NCBI RefSeq assembly: GCF_004015185.1
Contig: NZ_CP025746.1
Location: 5,163,776-5,227,775, forward strand
Direction: 5' to 3'
DNA from: Clostridium manihotivorum
GTDB taxonomy: Bacteria > Bacillota > Clostridia > Clostridiales > Clostridiaceae
DNA length: 64,000 nucleotides
Shown here piece after piece: positions 27,069 to 35,480 of the stretch; within the stretch, counting starts at the first letter, position 1, and each line of letters begins with the position of its first letter. Below the pieces are notes generated by a model. The model made no database searches. It was not told the DNA's origin and worked only from the letters and a program-made list of their open reading frames with translations. Made by a program: the position numbers and the translations under genes.

Positions 27069-27446
27069 CTACGCCAGTTCAATATAATCATTCTTTAGAA
27101 GAAACTTTACTATTTCATACAGTGCATCGCAATAAGTCTCTTTAACACCTGATTTTATTTCTATTTCTGAATCATTGCTATCTTCAAGCTTTACTGTAAC
27201 CTCGTAATTGTTGTTTTTTATACTTGGGGCTGGAAATCTTCCGGTATAATCTTGAATAATTTCAATAAGCTCTCCAACTTTAACATCATACCCATATTTT
27301 AAAAGCGATTCCTCTTCATTTTTACAATCTCTTGGGTACTCATCCATAAGGTATTCTCTGGTCAAACCTGTAACTAATGATAATAAAGTTATCCTATGTT
27401 CATATTCAATATCCTTTAATTGCCTTCCAAGTAAATGTTGTTTCAT
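27069..27446 (-). CDS. Hypothetical protein
   Basis: A 125-residue soluble protein. The N-terminus is basic and helical (MKQHLLGRQLKDIEYEHRITLLSLVTGLTREYLMDE). The middle is acidic, and the C-terminal half holds NYEVTVKLEDSND and a helix (YCDALYEIVKFLLK). No catalytic motif or known family is recognised. The ATG at 27446 follows GAGGTG at 5 nt; a GTG two codons earlier is in frame. It converges with the lactonase gene across that gene's terminator. Confidence 0.6.
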   Translation of the reverse strand: MKQHLLGRQLKDIEYEHRITLLSLVTGLTREYLMDEYPRDCKNEEESLLKYGYDVKVGELIEIIQDYTGRFPAPSIKNNNYEVTVKLEDSNDSEIEIKSGVKETYCDALYEIVKFLLKNDYIELA

Positions 27447-27572
27447 TCTCACACCTCACACTAAATAATATTTATCGTTCTTCTATCTCTTAGTAAAATA
27501 TATGTTATCTTATCTTTACAAATTCTTAGAACAAAGGAATAAAATTTGTGCTCTATTAAAATAGCCTGTTGA

Positions 27573-27650
27573 AATTGAATGCTCACCAATCTGATGCTTT
27601 AATAGCTTGCCGCAAAGTGTCAGCTCAATTGTTTAATTCAAATTATAAAC
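27573..27650. repeat. Repeat family A, degenerate copy
   Basis: CTGTTGAAATTGAATGCTCA, then ATCTGATGCTTTAATAGCTTGC and GCAAAG, keep the order of family A words, with many substitutions compared with 27719-27812. Confidence 0.4.
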
Positions 27651-27718
27651 TTAATTAATAATATCAATGCTTATCGGAAATTATAAGACATAGGATTTTG
27701 TTATTAATATAATAGGCG

Positions 27719-27812
27719 CTGTTAAATTACTGTGCTGAAATTAAGTGGTTAATCATCCGATGCTTTAATGGGCTTACACAAAGAATTTATATATAACTTT
27801 CAGCTTAATTTT
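27719..27812. repeat. Repeat family A copy in the leader of the aspartate decarboxylase gene
   Basis: The run CTGTTAAAT, GAAATTAAGTGGT, ATCCGATGCTTTAATGGGCTT, CAAAGAATTTATAT matches the reverse complement of 54741-54815. Its end lies only about 18 bases before the ATG of the next gene, so the element forms most of that gene's leader. Confidence 0.6.
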
Positions 27813-27829
27813 CATGAGAGGAGAAAAAT

Positions 27830-29467
27830 ATGGATAATTACAACATTCAAAGAGAAGAGCTTGAAAAGATTTATGGTAAAATAAGTCCTTTTGAATTTAA
27901 GAACAGACTTATAAGCTTAGCTAATGGGCAAAGAGAAAAAAGTGCCCACACTTTGTTAGATGCAGGTAGAGGAAATCCAAACTGGACTGCAGCCACTCCA
28001 AGAGAGGCTTTTTTTAACTTTGGACTATTTGCTGTTCAAGAAACCAGAAATACTTGGAATGAAGGCGATCTAGCTGGCATGACTAAAAAGAAAGGTATTG
28101 CAGATAGAGTTTATAGCTATATTGAAAATAACAAAAATGCTCCTGGTATAGATTTATTAAAAAAGATTATAGATTATGGAATACTAGAGAAAGGTTTTGA
28201 TAGAGATGAATGGGTTCAAGAGCTAGCAGACGGAATAATAGGTGACAATTACCCTTGTCCAGATAGAATGCTTATACATATAGAACAAATAGTAAATGAA
28301 TACCTTGTTCAAGAAATGTGCTATAACAAACCTCCTGAAGGAAGGTTTAACGTATTTGCTGTAGAAGGTGCCACAGCGGCTATGTGCTATATTTTCGATT
28401 CATTAATTGCAAACGAACTACTTTCTAGAGGAGATAAGATAGCACTTATGACTCCGATTTTCACCCCATATTTAGAGATTCCTCTTCTACCTAGATATAA
28501 CTTTGAAGTAATTAAGATAAGGGCTACTGAACTCACTGAAGATGGAACTCATACATGGCAGTATCCGGTATCGGAGCTTGAAAAACTTAAGGATAAATCC
28601 ATAAAAGCTTTATTCGTAGTAAATCCAAGTAATCCGCCTTCTGTAGCAATGAAAAATGATTCAGTTAAGTTAATAATGAATATAGTGGATAATGATAACC
28701 CTAACTTGATGATAATATCTGATGATGTGTATGGTACCTTTGTACCTGGCTTCAGATCTATTATGGCAGATCTCCCTTACAATACAATTGGAGTTTATTC
28801 CTTCTCCAAATATTTTGGCGTAACAGGCTGGAGATTAGGTACTATAGCTCTTCATGAGAAAAACGTATTTGATAAACTTCTTAGAATGCAACCTGAATTT
28901 ATTAAAGAAGAGCTTCGATTAAGATACGGAGATCTATCTTCAGATCCTGACAATATTCCATTTATAGATAGGGTTGTTGCCGACAGTCGTCAAGTGGCGT
29001 TAAATCATACCGCAGGGCTTTCTACTCCTCAGCAGGTACAAATGGCATTTTTCTGTACCTTTGCTTTATTAGATAAAGATAATATCTACAAAAAGCAAAC
29101 AATAGATATATGTCACCGTCGCCAAAAACTATTATTTGATGGATTAGGTCTAGAACTAAGAAAAGATCCATACGACGCTGCTTACTATACCGAATTTGAT
29201 CTGCTAGAATGGGCTTGCCATTACTACGGAGATGAGTTTGCTGAATATCTGCAAAAGAATCATAAACCTGTTGATATATTATTTCGCTTAGCAGAAGAAT
29301 CTTCTATTGTCCTTCTAAGTGGAAGCGGCTTTTACGGACCAGAATGGTCAATAAGGATTTCCCTTGCAAATCTCAGTGATGAGGCTTATTCAAAAATAGG
29401 AGAAGTTCTTCATAAAGTCCTTGACGAATACGTGCATTCATGGCAGATATCTTTTGCTCATGTATAA
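27830..29467 (+). CDS. aspD: Bifunctional aspartate transaminase/aspartate 4-decarboxylase
   Basis: A 545-residue PLP enzyme of fold type I. It converts aspartate to alanine and CO2, with a secondary transaminase activity. The long N-terminal extension (SPFEFKNRLISLA, then GRGNPNWTA) distinguishes it from ordinary aspartate aminotransferases. The PLP lysine lies in SFSKYFGVTGWRLG, with FVVNPSNPPS and ISDDVYGTF holding the cofactor. Full length for the family. In many bacteria it works with an aspartate:alanine antiporter to make proton-motive force, but no such gene is in this window. GAGAGGAG precedes the ATG. The leader contains a family A repeat. Confidence 0.92.
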   Translation: MDNYNIQREELEKIYGKISPFEFKNRLISLANGQREKSAHTLLDAGRGNPNWTAATPREAFFNFGLFAVQETRNTWNEGDLAGMTKKKGIADRVYSYIENNKNAPGIDLLKKIIDYGILEKGFDRDEWVQELADGIIGDNYPCPDRMLIHIEQIVNEYLVQEMCYNKPPEGRFNVFAVEGATAAMCYIFDSLIANELLSRGDKIALMTPIFTPYLEIPLLPRYNFEVIKIRATELTEDGTHTWQYPVSELEKLKDKSIKALFVVNPSNPPSVAMKNDSVKLIMNIVDNDNPNLMIISDDVYGTFVPGFRSIMADLPYNTIGVYSFSKYFGVTGWRLGTIALHEKNVFDKLLRMQPEFIKEELRLRYGDLSSDPDNIPFIDRVVADSRQVALNHTAGLSTPQQVQMAFFCTFALLDKDNIYKKQTIDICHRRQKLLFDGLGLELRKDPYDAAYYTEFDLLEWACHYYGDEFAEYLQKNHKPVDILFRLAEESSIVLLSGSGFYGPEWSIRISLANLSDEAYSKIGEVLHKVLDEYVHSWQISFAHV

Positions 29468-29487
29468 TAACTTTCTTATACAGTAAA

Positions 29488-29588
29488 AAATATGCCACTC
29501 CTTTACTAGATAAAAGTCAGCTCTTTACAATTTTTAAAAAGAGCATCATCCTATTTTCTAGTATGAAGTGGCAATATTTAAATATAAA
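29488..29588. terminator. Composite hairpin between convergent genes
   Basis: Outer arms AAATATGCCACT / AGTGGCAATATTT, middle arms TACTAGA / TCTAGTA and an inner hairpin GCTCTTT / AAAGAGC stack into one long imperfect stem. It lies between the aspartate decarboxylase and metY and can serve both strands. CAGTAAAAAA at its left edge resembles the end of repeat family C. Confidence 0.5.
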
Positions 29589-29610
29589 TTATAATATTAG
29601 GAGGCTTTAA

Positions 29611-30903
29611 TTACTTATTGATTTTATTTAGAGCTTGGTCTAAATCGTAAATCAAGTCATCAGCATCTTCAATACCTATAGACAATCTTATTAGGTCTGG
29701 AGTAACACCTGCTGATAGTTGTTGTTCTTCATTTAATTGTGCATGAGTAGTACTTGCTGGATGTATTACTAATGATTTAGCATCAGCTACATTTGCAAGA
29801 TGAGAGAATATTTTAAGACTTTCTATAAATATCTTACCTTCTGCTGTACCACCTTTAATTCCAAAAGTAAAGATTGAACCAGCTCCCTTAGGGAAATACT
29901 TCTTAGCAAGTTCATAATACTTATTATCTTCTAAGCTTGGATAGCTAACCCAAGATACAAGCGGATGATTTTTAAGGAATTCTACTATTTTCTTTGTATT
30001 TGAAACGTGTCTTTCCACTCTTAAGGATAAAGTCTCAAGTCCTTGAAGGAATAAGAAGGAGTTAAATGGGCTTATAGCAGCTCCAGTATCTCTTAATAGT
30101 TGAACTCTAGCCTTTGTTACATATGCTGCTGCACCAACATCTTGTGCAAATCTTATACCATGGTAGCTGTGGTCTGGTTCAGTAAGTCCCTTAAACTTTC
30201 CACTAGCTACCCAATCAAATTTACCAGAATCAACAATTACTCCTCCAATTGAAGTTCCATGTCCACCTATGAACTTTGTTGCTGAGTGAACAACTATATC
30301 TGCTCCAAAGTCTATTGGTTTTATAAGATAAGGAGTTCCAAAAGTATTGTCAACAATAAGTGGAATACCATTTTCATGAGCAACCGCTGCAACTGCTTCT
30401 ATATCTACAAGGTTTATTCCTGGATTTCCTATACTCTCTATATATAAGGCTTTAGTTTTATCCGTAATTGCATTTCTAAAGTTTTCAGGATCGTCTGGGT
30501 TTACAAAAACTGTTTTGATACCATATCTAGGTAAGGTAGCTCCAAATAGATTATATGTTCCACCGTATAAAGTACTTGCTGAAACTATTTCATCTCCAGC
30601 TTCTGCTATGTTTATGATAGCATATGTTATAGCTGCAGAGCCTGAGGCAACCGCTAGAGCTGCAACACCACCTTCAAGTGCTGCTATTCTTTTTTCAAAT
30701 ACATCTGTAGTTGGATTCATTATTCTTGTATATATATTTCCTGATTCTTTAAGTCCAAAAAGGTTAGCACCATGCTCTACACTGTTAAAAACATAAGATG
30801 TAGTTTGATATATTGGAACCGCTCTTGATCCTGTTGTTGGATCAGCTTCTTGACCTGCATGCACTTGTAATGTATCAAATTTTAAACTTCTTTCTTCACT
30901 CAT
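29611..30903 (-). CDS. metY: O-acetylhomoserine sulfhydrylase (MetY)
   Basis: A 430-residue PLP enzyme that makes homocysteine (or methionine) from O-acetylhomoserine and sulphide (or methanethiol). Family features are TLQVHAGQEADPTTGSRAVP at the N-terminus, PTTDVFEKRIAALEGG, VASGSAA, the PLP lysine in SATKFIGGHGTSIGG, and SLVIHPASTTHAQL near the C-terminus. The length of about 430 with the insertion favours MetY over cystathionine synthases. GGAGAG precedes the ATG. The leader, about 567 bases, carries two complete SAM-I riboswitches, each with its own terminator, so expression should stop when SAM is plentiful. Confidence 0.94.
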   Translation of the reverse strand: MSEERSLKFDTLQVHAGQEADPTTGSRAVPIYQTTSYVFNSVEHGANLFGLKESGNIYTRIMNPTTDVFEKRIAALEGGVAALAVASGSAAITYAIINIAEAGDEIVSASTLYGGTYNLFGATLPRYGIKTVFVNPDDPENFRNAITDKTKALYIESIGNPGINLVDIEAVAAVAHENGIPLIVDNTFGTPYLIKPIDFGADIVVHSATKFIGGHGTSIGGVIVDSGKFDWVASGKFKGLTEPDHSYHGIRFAQDVGAAAYVTKARVQLLRDTGAAISPFNSFLFLQGLETLSLRVERHVSNTKKIVEFLKNHPLVSWVSYPSLEDNKYYELAKKYFPKGAGSIFTFGIKGGTAEGKIFIESLKIFSHLANVADAKSLVIHPASTTHAQLNEEQQLSAGVTPDLIRLSIGIEDADDLIYDLDQALNKINK

Positions 30904-31050
30904 TTTAATCTCTCCTCATTTTAAATAATATTTTCAAAGTATTGTTATTGAAGCTTATTTTAAGCCCGACGCTATATTTTTTGTAATTTTGCAAATCTTC
31001 AGATTAATAAAAGTAACTTTTATCATAATTTTATAATTTAATATGCAGTA

Positions 31051-31095
31051 AAAACAAAATACCTCCTTTCTCAATTGAATGACGAAAGAAGGTAT
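31051..31095 (-). terminator. Terminator of the gene-proximal SAM riboswitch
   Basis: On the minus strand ATACCTTCTTTC pairs with GAAAGGAGGTAT, followed by TTTTGTTTT. It lies between the proximal aptamer and metY and is the expression platform of that switch. Confidence 0.8.
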
Positions 31096-31119
31096 AATTT
31101 ACCGCAAAAAATACTACCG

Positions 31120-31238
31120 TCTCTCATCTTTCTTTAGGTAATGATCCTAAAGCAGGAATTGGCACCTTTTCAGATAAATGGATCTGAAGGTTGCCGAGGT
31201 TTCGTAGGGCCAGTCCCTCAACCTCTCTTGATAAGAAA
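31120..31238 (-). promoter_or_regulatory. SAM-I (S-box) riboswitch, gene-proximal copy
   Basis: The minus strand reads CTTATCAAGAGAGG, GAGGGACTGGCCCTACGAAACC, CGGCAACC, GGTGCCAATTCC and GATGAG, the ordered conserved blocks of the SAM-I aptamer. P1 is formed by CTTATC and GATGAG with a G-U pair. A terminator follows at 31051-31095. Confidence 0.93.
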
Positions 31239-31312
31239 TATAAAGCTATTTAATTATATAAAATCTCTAATGCTACTTCCATTAGTGATTTATTAAACTT
31301 ATTTATGAAAAT

Positions 31313-31338
31313 AAAAAAGCCTCTTTACTGAAAGAGGT
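31313..31338 (-). terminator. Terminator of the distal SAM riboswitch
   Basis: CCTCTTT, a CAGT loop, AAAGAGG and then TTTTTT on the minus strand. It directly follows the first-transcribed aptamer. Confidence 0.85.
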
Positions 31339-31349
31339 ATGAAAATCAC

Positions 31350-31456
31350 GCATACTTATCTTTCAGCTAATGCTGTTGGACTTAGCACCATGTATAATGA
31401 AATACTGGTTGCTGGGCTTCATAGGGCCTTTCCCTCCACCGCTCTTGATAAGGTCT
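31350..31456 (-). promoter_or_regulatory. SAM-I (S-box) riboswitch, promoter-proximal copy
   Basis: The minus strand reads CTTATCAAGAGCGGTGGAGG, GGCCCTATGAAGCCC, AGCAACC, GGTGCTAAGTCC and GATAAG. It is nearer the family consensus than the gene-proximal copy, with a perfect CTTATC/GATAAG P1. It lies about 15 bases after the predicted transcription start. Confidence 0.94.
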
Positions 31457-31476
31457 TTATTAAATTGCTTGTTCTC

Positions 31477-31505
31477 ATTATAATTAGCAAAAAATACTTT
31501 GTCAA
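31477..31505 (-). promoter_or_regulatory. Consensus sigma-A promoter of the metY leader
   Basis: On the minus strand TTGACA, exactly 17 bases, TATAAT. Transcription would begin near 31470, just upstream of the first SAM-I aptamer. Confidence 0.85.
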
Positions 31506-31647
31506 CTATAATTTAGAATTATTTTGATAAGTAATAAATAATAATCAAATTCAATTATATTTTCTATTATTGTGTCACTATATTAAAATTTTTCATATTT
31601 ATATAATACAGAACAAAATATAAATATTAATTACTGGAGGATGTCTT

Positions 31648-31815
31648 ATGAGTGACGTATTCAAGATAAAAGATGAGCTTAAGCTAGATTATGCCGAAGC
31701 TTATGTAGTACCTCAACCATTTAAAGATCTTTATGATATAAAAACTGCTTTTTCTCGTGGAACTATATTCAATGATTTATATAGACCCTACGAGAAGAAA
31801 AAATACGGGAGGTAG
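31648..31815 (+). CDS. cotJA: Spore coat associated protein CotJA
   Basis: A 55-residue protein, MSDVFKIKDELKLDYAEAY, then VVPQPFKDLYD, RGTIFNDLYRPYE and a basic end. This is the short first gene of cotJABC, made in the mother cell during sporulation and needed for assembly of the CotJC coat protein. GGAGG lies 7 nt before the ATG. Its last codons (GGG AGG TAG) supply the ribosome-binding site for cotJB, so translation is coupled. A SigE-type promoter is expected upstream, but the boxes there are not convincing. Confidence 0.88.
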   Translation: MSDVFKIKDELKLDYAEAYVVPQPFKDLYDIKTAFSRGTIFNDLYRPYEKKKYGR

Positions 31816-31820
31816 TACAG

Positions 31821-32075
31821 ATGGAACAAAAGAAATTACTTTGTATGATCCAACAAGTTGGCTTTTATCTAGTAGAGCTTAATCTTTACTTAGATACTCA
31901 TCCTGATTGCAAGGATGCTTTAGAGAGACTAAATTATCTTTCTGGAAAACTAAGAGCCTTAAGGAAAGAATACTGTTCTAAGTATGGTCCTTTAACTAAC
32001 TTTGGTCTTCAACCTGCAGAAGATTGGGATCAATGGGTTTCAGAACCATGGCCATGGGAAAGAGAAGCAAATTAA
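31821..32075 (+). CDS. cotJB: Spore coat protein CotJB
   Basis: An 84-residue protein with a helical N-terminus (LLCMIQQVGFYLVELNLYLDTHPDC) and the family end DWDQWVSEPWPWE. It is the second gene of cotJABC and acts with CotJA in the assembly of the inner coat layer in Bacillus. It starts 5 bases after cotJA ends, and cotJC follows after 19 bases. Confidence 0.93.
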   Translation: MEQKKLLCMIQQVGFYLVELNLYLDTHPDCKDALERLNYLSGKLRALRKEYCSKYGPLTNFGLQPAEDWDQWVSEPWPWEREAN

Positions 32076-32094
32076 TTTAATGGAGGAATAACGT

Positions 32095-32655
32095 ATGTGG
32101 TATTATGAAAAAAGATTAGAGTATCCCGTAAATATCAAAACACCTGATTTGAGAACTGCTAAGATTATCATGACTCAATTAGGTGGTCCTGATGGCGAAC
32201 TTAGTGCTTCCATGAGATATTTAAGTCAAAGATATACTATGCCTACAGGAAAGACAAAAGGCTTATTAACTGACATCGGTACAGAAGAACTTGCACACTT
32301 AGAAATAGTTTCTTCAATTATTTATCAACTTACAAGAAAAGCTACTCCTGAACAAATAAAAGCTGAAGGCTTCGATTCTTATTACGTTGTACATGGTACA
32401 GCTGCTTATCCTGCTGATCCAAATGGAATTCCTTGGACTGCTGCATATATCCAAGCGACCACAGATCCAATAGCTGATCTACATGAAGATATGGCTGCTG
32501 AGCAAAAAGCTAGAGCTGCTTACGAAAGATTGATTCAACTTATAGATGATAAAGACGTAATAGATGTACTTCAATTCTTAAGAGAAAGAGAAGTTGTACA
32601 TTTCCAAAGATTTGGTGAAGCTTTAGTAACTGTTCAAGAACATTGCAAAAAGTAA
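32095..32655 (+). CDS. cotJC: Spore coat protein CotJC, manganese catalase family
   Basis: A 186-residue ferritin-like protein related to the di-manganese catalases. Metal-ligand segments are visible: MTQLGGPDGELSASMRYL, the TEELAHLEI helix with Glu and His, EDMAAEQKARAAYERL and REREVVHFQRF. It is the main structural product of cotJABC and may protect the spore from peroxide. The start (ATG after TGGAGG at 8 nt) gives the family N-terminus MWYYEKRLEYPV. Last gene of the operon. Confidence 0.95.
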   Translation: MWYYEKRLEYPVNIKTPDLRTAKIIMTQLGGPDGELSASMRYLSQRYTMPTGKTKGLLTDIGTEELAHLEIVSSIIYQLTRKATPEQIKAEGFDSYYVVHGTAAYPADPNGIPWTAAYIQATTDPIADLHEDMAAEQKARAAYERLIQLIDDKDVIDVLQFLREREVVHFQRFGEALVTVQEHCKK

Positions 32656-32703
32656 GCATCATTTACTATTTCTGATCCTTAGTTCAATGTAAATATTTCT
32701 TGT

Positions 32704-32842
32704 ATATCTGTCTTTTCTGAACCTATGAGAAGAGGTTTTGACAAGCAATAAGTTTTATTTTTTACTGTTTATAGAAAAATTTTATTTTTCCCTCCGAAAT
32801 TACTAGTTTTAGTTAAAACTCACTTTTTCCTATACAGTAAAA
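32704..32842. repeat. Repeat family C copy
   Basis: ATCTGTCTTTTCTGAACCTATGAGAAG, an A/T-rich core with AATAAGTTTTATTTTTTACTGT, and TATACAGTAAAA at the end. The same ordered words make up 62325-62465. It lies between cotJC and the glucanase gene. Confidence 0.55.
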
Positions 32843-32905
32843 TATGATTCTAACACTAATTTTATGAATCCTATTTAAATAAAACAAGAAATTTAAGGTT
32901 TAGCT

Positions 32906-33009
32906 TATAGGGAACCTTTATGAAAACTTAATTTATACTTGTTATAAAATCCCGGCTTCTGGGGATTTTGTGGCATGTATAAATTAATAGTTGAAGTTGG
33001 TTCCCTATA
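32906..33009. repeat. Repeat family B, 104-bp hairpin copy
   Basis: Outer arms TATAGGGAACC / GGTTCCCTATA and inner arms ACTTAATTTATAC / GTATAAATTAATAGT flank a core with CGGCTTCTGGGG. Here an extra pair of arms, AATTTAAGGTTTAGC / GCTAAACCTTAAATT, extends the palindrome to about 32890-33036, up to the end of the glucanase gene, where it could act as a terminator. Confidence 0.75.
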
Positions 33010-33040
33010 GAATACTCTTTGCTAAACCTTAAATTATATT

Positions 33041-34837
33041 TTACCAGCCCACTCTTATTATTAGTCCTTTAGGATCGCCAACTTCAAGGTAGGACGCCTG
33101 CTGATTTACATCATCATAACAGAATCCATAAGCTAGGTTATCTATGCTGTGATCATGCCAAAACTTAGCATAATAGTTTGCTGGTGAAGCTTTATAATAT
33201 GCACTTGGATTATTCCAATTTGCATTATCTGTATAAACATGTCTATTAATAGCAGCACAGATTTGAGGATTCTGCTGCAATCCATTTGTTCCAAGTAATA
33301 TGTCTTGAGTTGAATAACTTGAATATCCTGCAAAATAGTTAGCGTTTACCCCACCTGCTGCAAAGGACCCATGAATTGGTGCCACTATTCTATATGGAGC
33401 CTGTAATGCAGCTAAAGACTTGAATTCTGTTGGAACCTCATTCTGATATTCTGTAAATATACCTGAACGGGTTTCTGATTCTAGTTCACCAACAGTTCTA
33501 TCATAATTTCCTGCTTTATTGACTAATCTATGCTGTATTGGGAATCCAAAACCATCGACTCTCGTTGTATTTCCATGATATCCAGTATCATTAACAGTAA
33601 ACTCAACAAAATCAAAATACACATCTCTATTAGGATCTGTAGGATTGTCTACATTAGGTCCAGCAAATCCATCATCATAAGTTTTAATATAGCAAGGTGA
33701 GCCTACACTTAAGAACATTCTACCTGAAGTTATCTTAGGCAATGTAACCCAGTTTGTTTCACTTATCTTATGATAAATATTGGCATAATTTGTACCATTC
33801 TTTGTTAAATGTCCAGAAGCATCATTCAATGCATTTGAAATAGGAGCCAGATTCCCATTTGAATCTAAGTAAGACCACTTCCCGTTTGATGGGTTTATAC
33901 CTAGAACGCCCCAGTATATATTAGCATCAGCATATGCGCCATTAGTTCCATTCATAACCTTAACACTTACAGCTCCACTTACATTTGGTGTTGGAATTGA
34001 TGAAGCAGCTATTGAGTATATAGAGCCATTTGTTGGAGTTGGATTGTTGTAAACAGTAAAAGACCATCTTTGTGCATCTGTTCCATTATTAGTCCACTGC
34101 TGTACAACAGCTCCATCAGCTGTTGAAGAATTTGATACATCCATTACTAAGCCACTAGCTTTACAGACTACTTTGTAATATCCACTTCCCATATCAACGA
34201 TCTGCCACCTTTGAGCATCTGAGGCATTATCAACAGCTTGCTGAAGTTGTGTTCCAGCTGATGTAGAAAAATTAGGATCATCTAAAGCCATGCCACTGTT
34301 TACTGCTATAATCTTATAGTATCCACTTCCTGTATCAATAACCTTAAACTGTTGATTAGTTGCTCCAGTACTTGTCCATTGTTGTATCTTAGCCCCGTCT
34401 GAAGTAGACCCATCCTTTACATCTAAAACCTTTCCGCTAACCTTACTCTTTATAGTATATATATTTCCACTTACCAAACCTGAGTTAGAACTTACTGTAT
34501 AGCTAGACCATGCAGTATCATAAGCCGGTGTTCCATTGTTGTAAGTAAATGCATAGTCTATTTTATTTCCTATAGAGACATCGATATTTTTTTCATATCT
34601 TCCAGTAGAGCTATTATATTGCATGGAATAATTAAGCTGAGCCCCAGAATTAACTTTGTAATGAACGTTTACCCAAGTAGTACTAACATTAGATTTAAAC
34701 CAAATAGTAGCAGTAGATCCTGACACACTTATACCACTAGAATAATCAACAGCTTTAGCAGCTATGCCAGGTAAAAGAAAGCTCATGAAGAAAAGTATTA
34801 CAAAAATTGAAATTGACTTATTAAATTTTTTCAACAC
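33041..34837 (-). CDS. Secreted GH64 beta-1,3-glucanase with CBM56-like and ricin-type modules
   Basis: A 598-residue exported hydrolase. A signal peptide occupies residues 1-30 (VILFFMSFLLPGIAAKA). Residues 32-115 resemble a CBM56-type glucan-binding beta-sandwich. Residues 125-268 are a ricin B trefoil (CBM13-like) with three QxW repeats. Residues 274-598 are a GH64 laminaripentaose-type catalytic domain; the Glu of DFVEFT and the Asp of RVDGFG are 16 residues apart, the spacing known for the catalytic pair. It should cut fungal or algal beta-1,3-glucan outside the cell. The start is GTG, with AAGGAGG 9 nt upstream. Confidence 0.9.
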   Translation of the reverse strand: MLKKFNKSISIFVILFFMSFLLPGIAAKAVDYSSGISVSGSTATIWFKSNVSTTWVNVHYKVNSGAQLNYSMQYNSSTGRYEKNIDVSIGNKIDYAFTYNNGTPAYDTAWSSYTVSSNSGLVSGNIYTIKSKVSGKVLDVKDGSTSDGAKIQQWTSTGATNQQFKVIDTGSGYYKIIAVNSGMALDDPNFSTSAGTQLQQAVDNASDAQRWQIVDMGSGYYKVVCKASGLVMDVSNSSTADGAVVQQWTNNGTDAQRWSFTVYNNPTPTNGSIYSIAASSIPTPNVSGAVSVKVMNGTNGAYADANIYWGVLGINPSNGKWSYLDSNGNLAPISNALNDASGHLTKNGTNYANIYHKISETNWVTLPKITSGRMFLSVGSPCYIKTYDDGFAGPNVDNPTDPNRDVYFDFVEFTVNDTGYHGNTTRVDGFGFPIQHRLVNKAGNYDRTVGELESETRSGIFTEYQNEVPTEFKSLAALQAPYRIVAPIHGSFAAGGVNANYFAGYSSYSTQDILLGTNGLQQNPQICAAINRHVYTDNANWNNPSAYYKASPANYYAKFWHDHSIDNLAYGFCYDDVNQQASYLEVGDPKGLIIRVGW

Positions 34838-35227
34838 AAATAGTAACCTCCTTAAGATAAATGTATTATTAGTTTTAATAATTTAAATAGGACAGTTAAG
34901 CTTCTATATTTTTCTTGTAAGTAGCATGCTTCTTAAGACTTTATTCTTTATTCTTTCCCCCTTTCACAATTGGTTAATTTACTTATGTATATAAAGTTTT
35001 AATTATAAAACTGTATAGGTGTACTGTTTATGAGGTTCATGTGAATTACATTTTATAGAGAATAATTTGATAGAATTAATTAGGCTTTAGAAATGCTATA
35101 TGATATTACGTCAATCTGTTAATAATCAATATAGTTAATATAACATTGAGTGCAGAATTTATTAATATTCAAATGCAAATGCAACGTATAAATTAGTCTT
35201 AAATTCATTTACATTGTTTACACCTAC

Positions 35228-35256
35228 ATGTTACCTTATATCCCATATATTGTCAA
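35228..35256 (-). promoter_or_regulatory. Possible promoter of the glucanase gene
   Basis: On the minus strand TTGACA, 17 bases, TAACAT. It would give a leader of about 385 bases, in which no known riboswitch was recognised. Otherwise the 34838-35374 gap is empty AT-rich DNA. Confidence 0.4.
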
Positions 35257-35480
35257 TGCACTTTTTTTCTGTTTTTATACTTTTTTATTTATAACATCAA
35301 CTGCCATTTATCGTTAATGCTTTATTGTTAAATAGATTGTATTTTTAATTTTATAATTTCCTAGACAGTAAATAGGGGCTGTTGCAAAACTAACATAGTT
35401 AGTTTGGTAGCAGCCAATTTTTTTGCCGAAATAAAAAAATGTGAATTCCGAAGAACTCACATTAATTGTATAATTAAATT

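Noticed and set aside
31339..31527. Rightward 62-codon frame upstream of cotJA
   Set aside because: It is antisense to the distal SAM-I aptamer and the metY promoter; conserved RNA structure explains the sequence.
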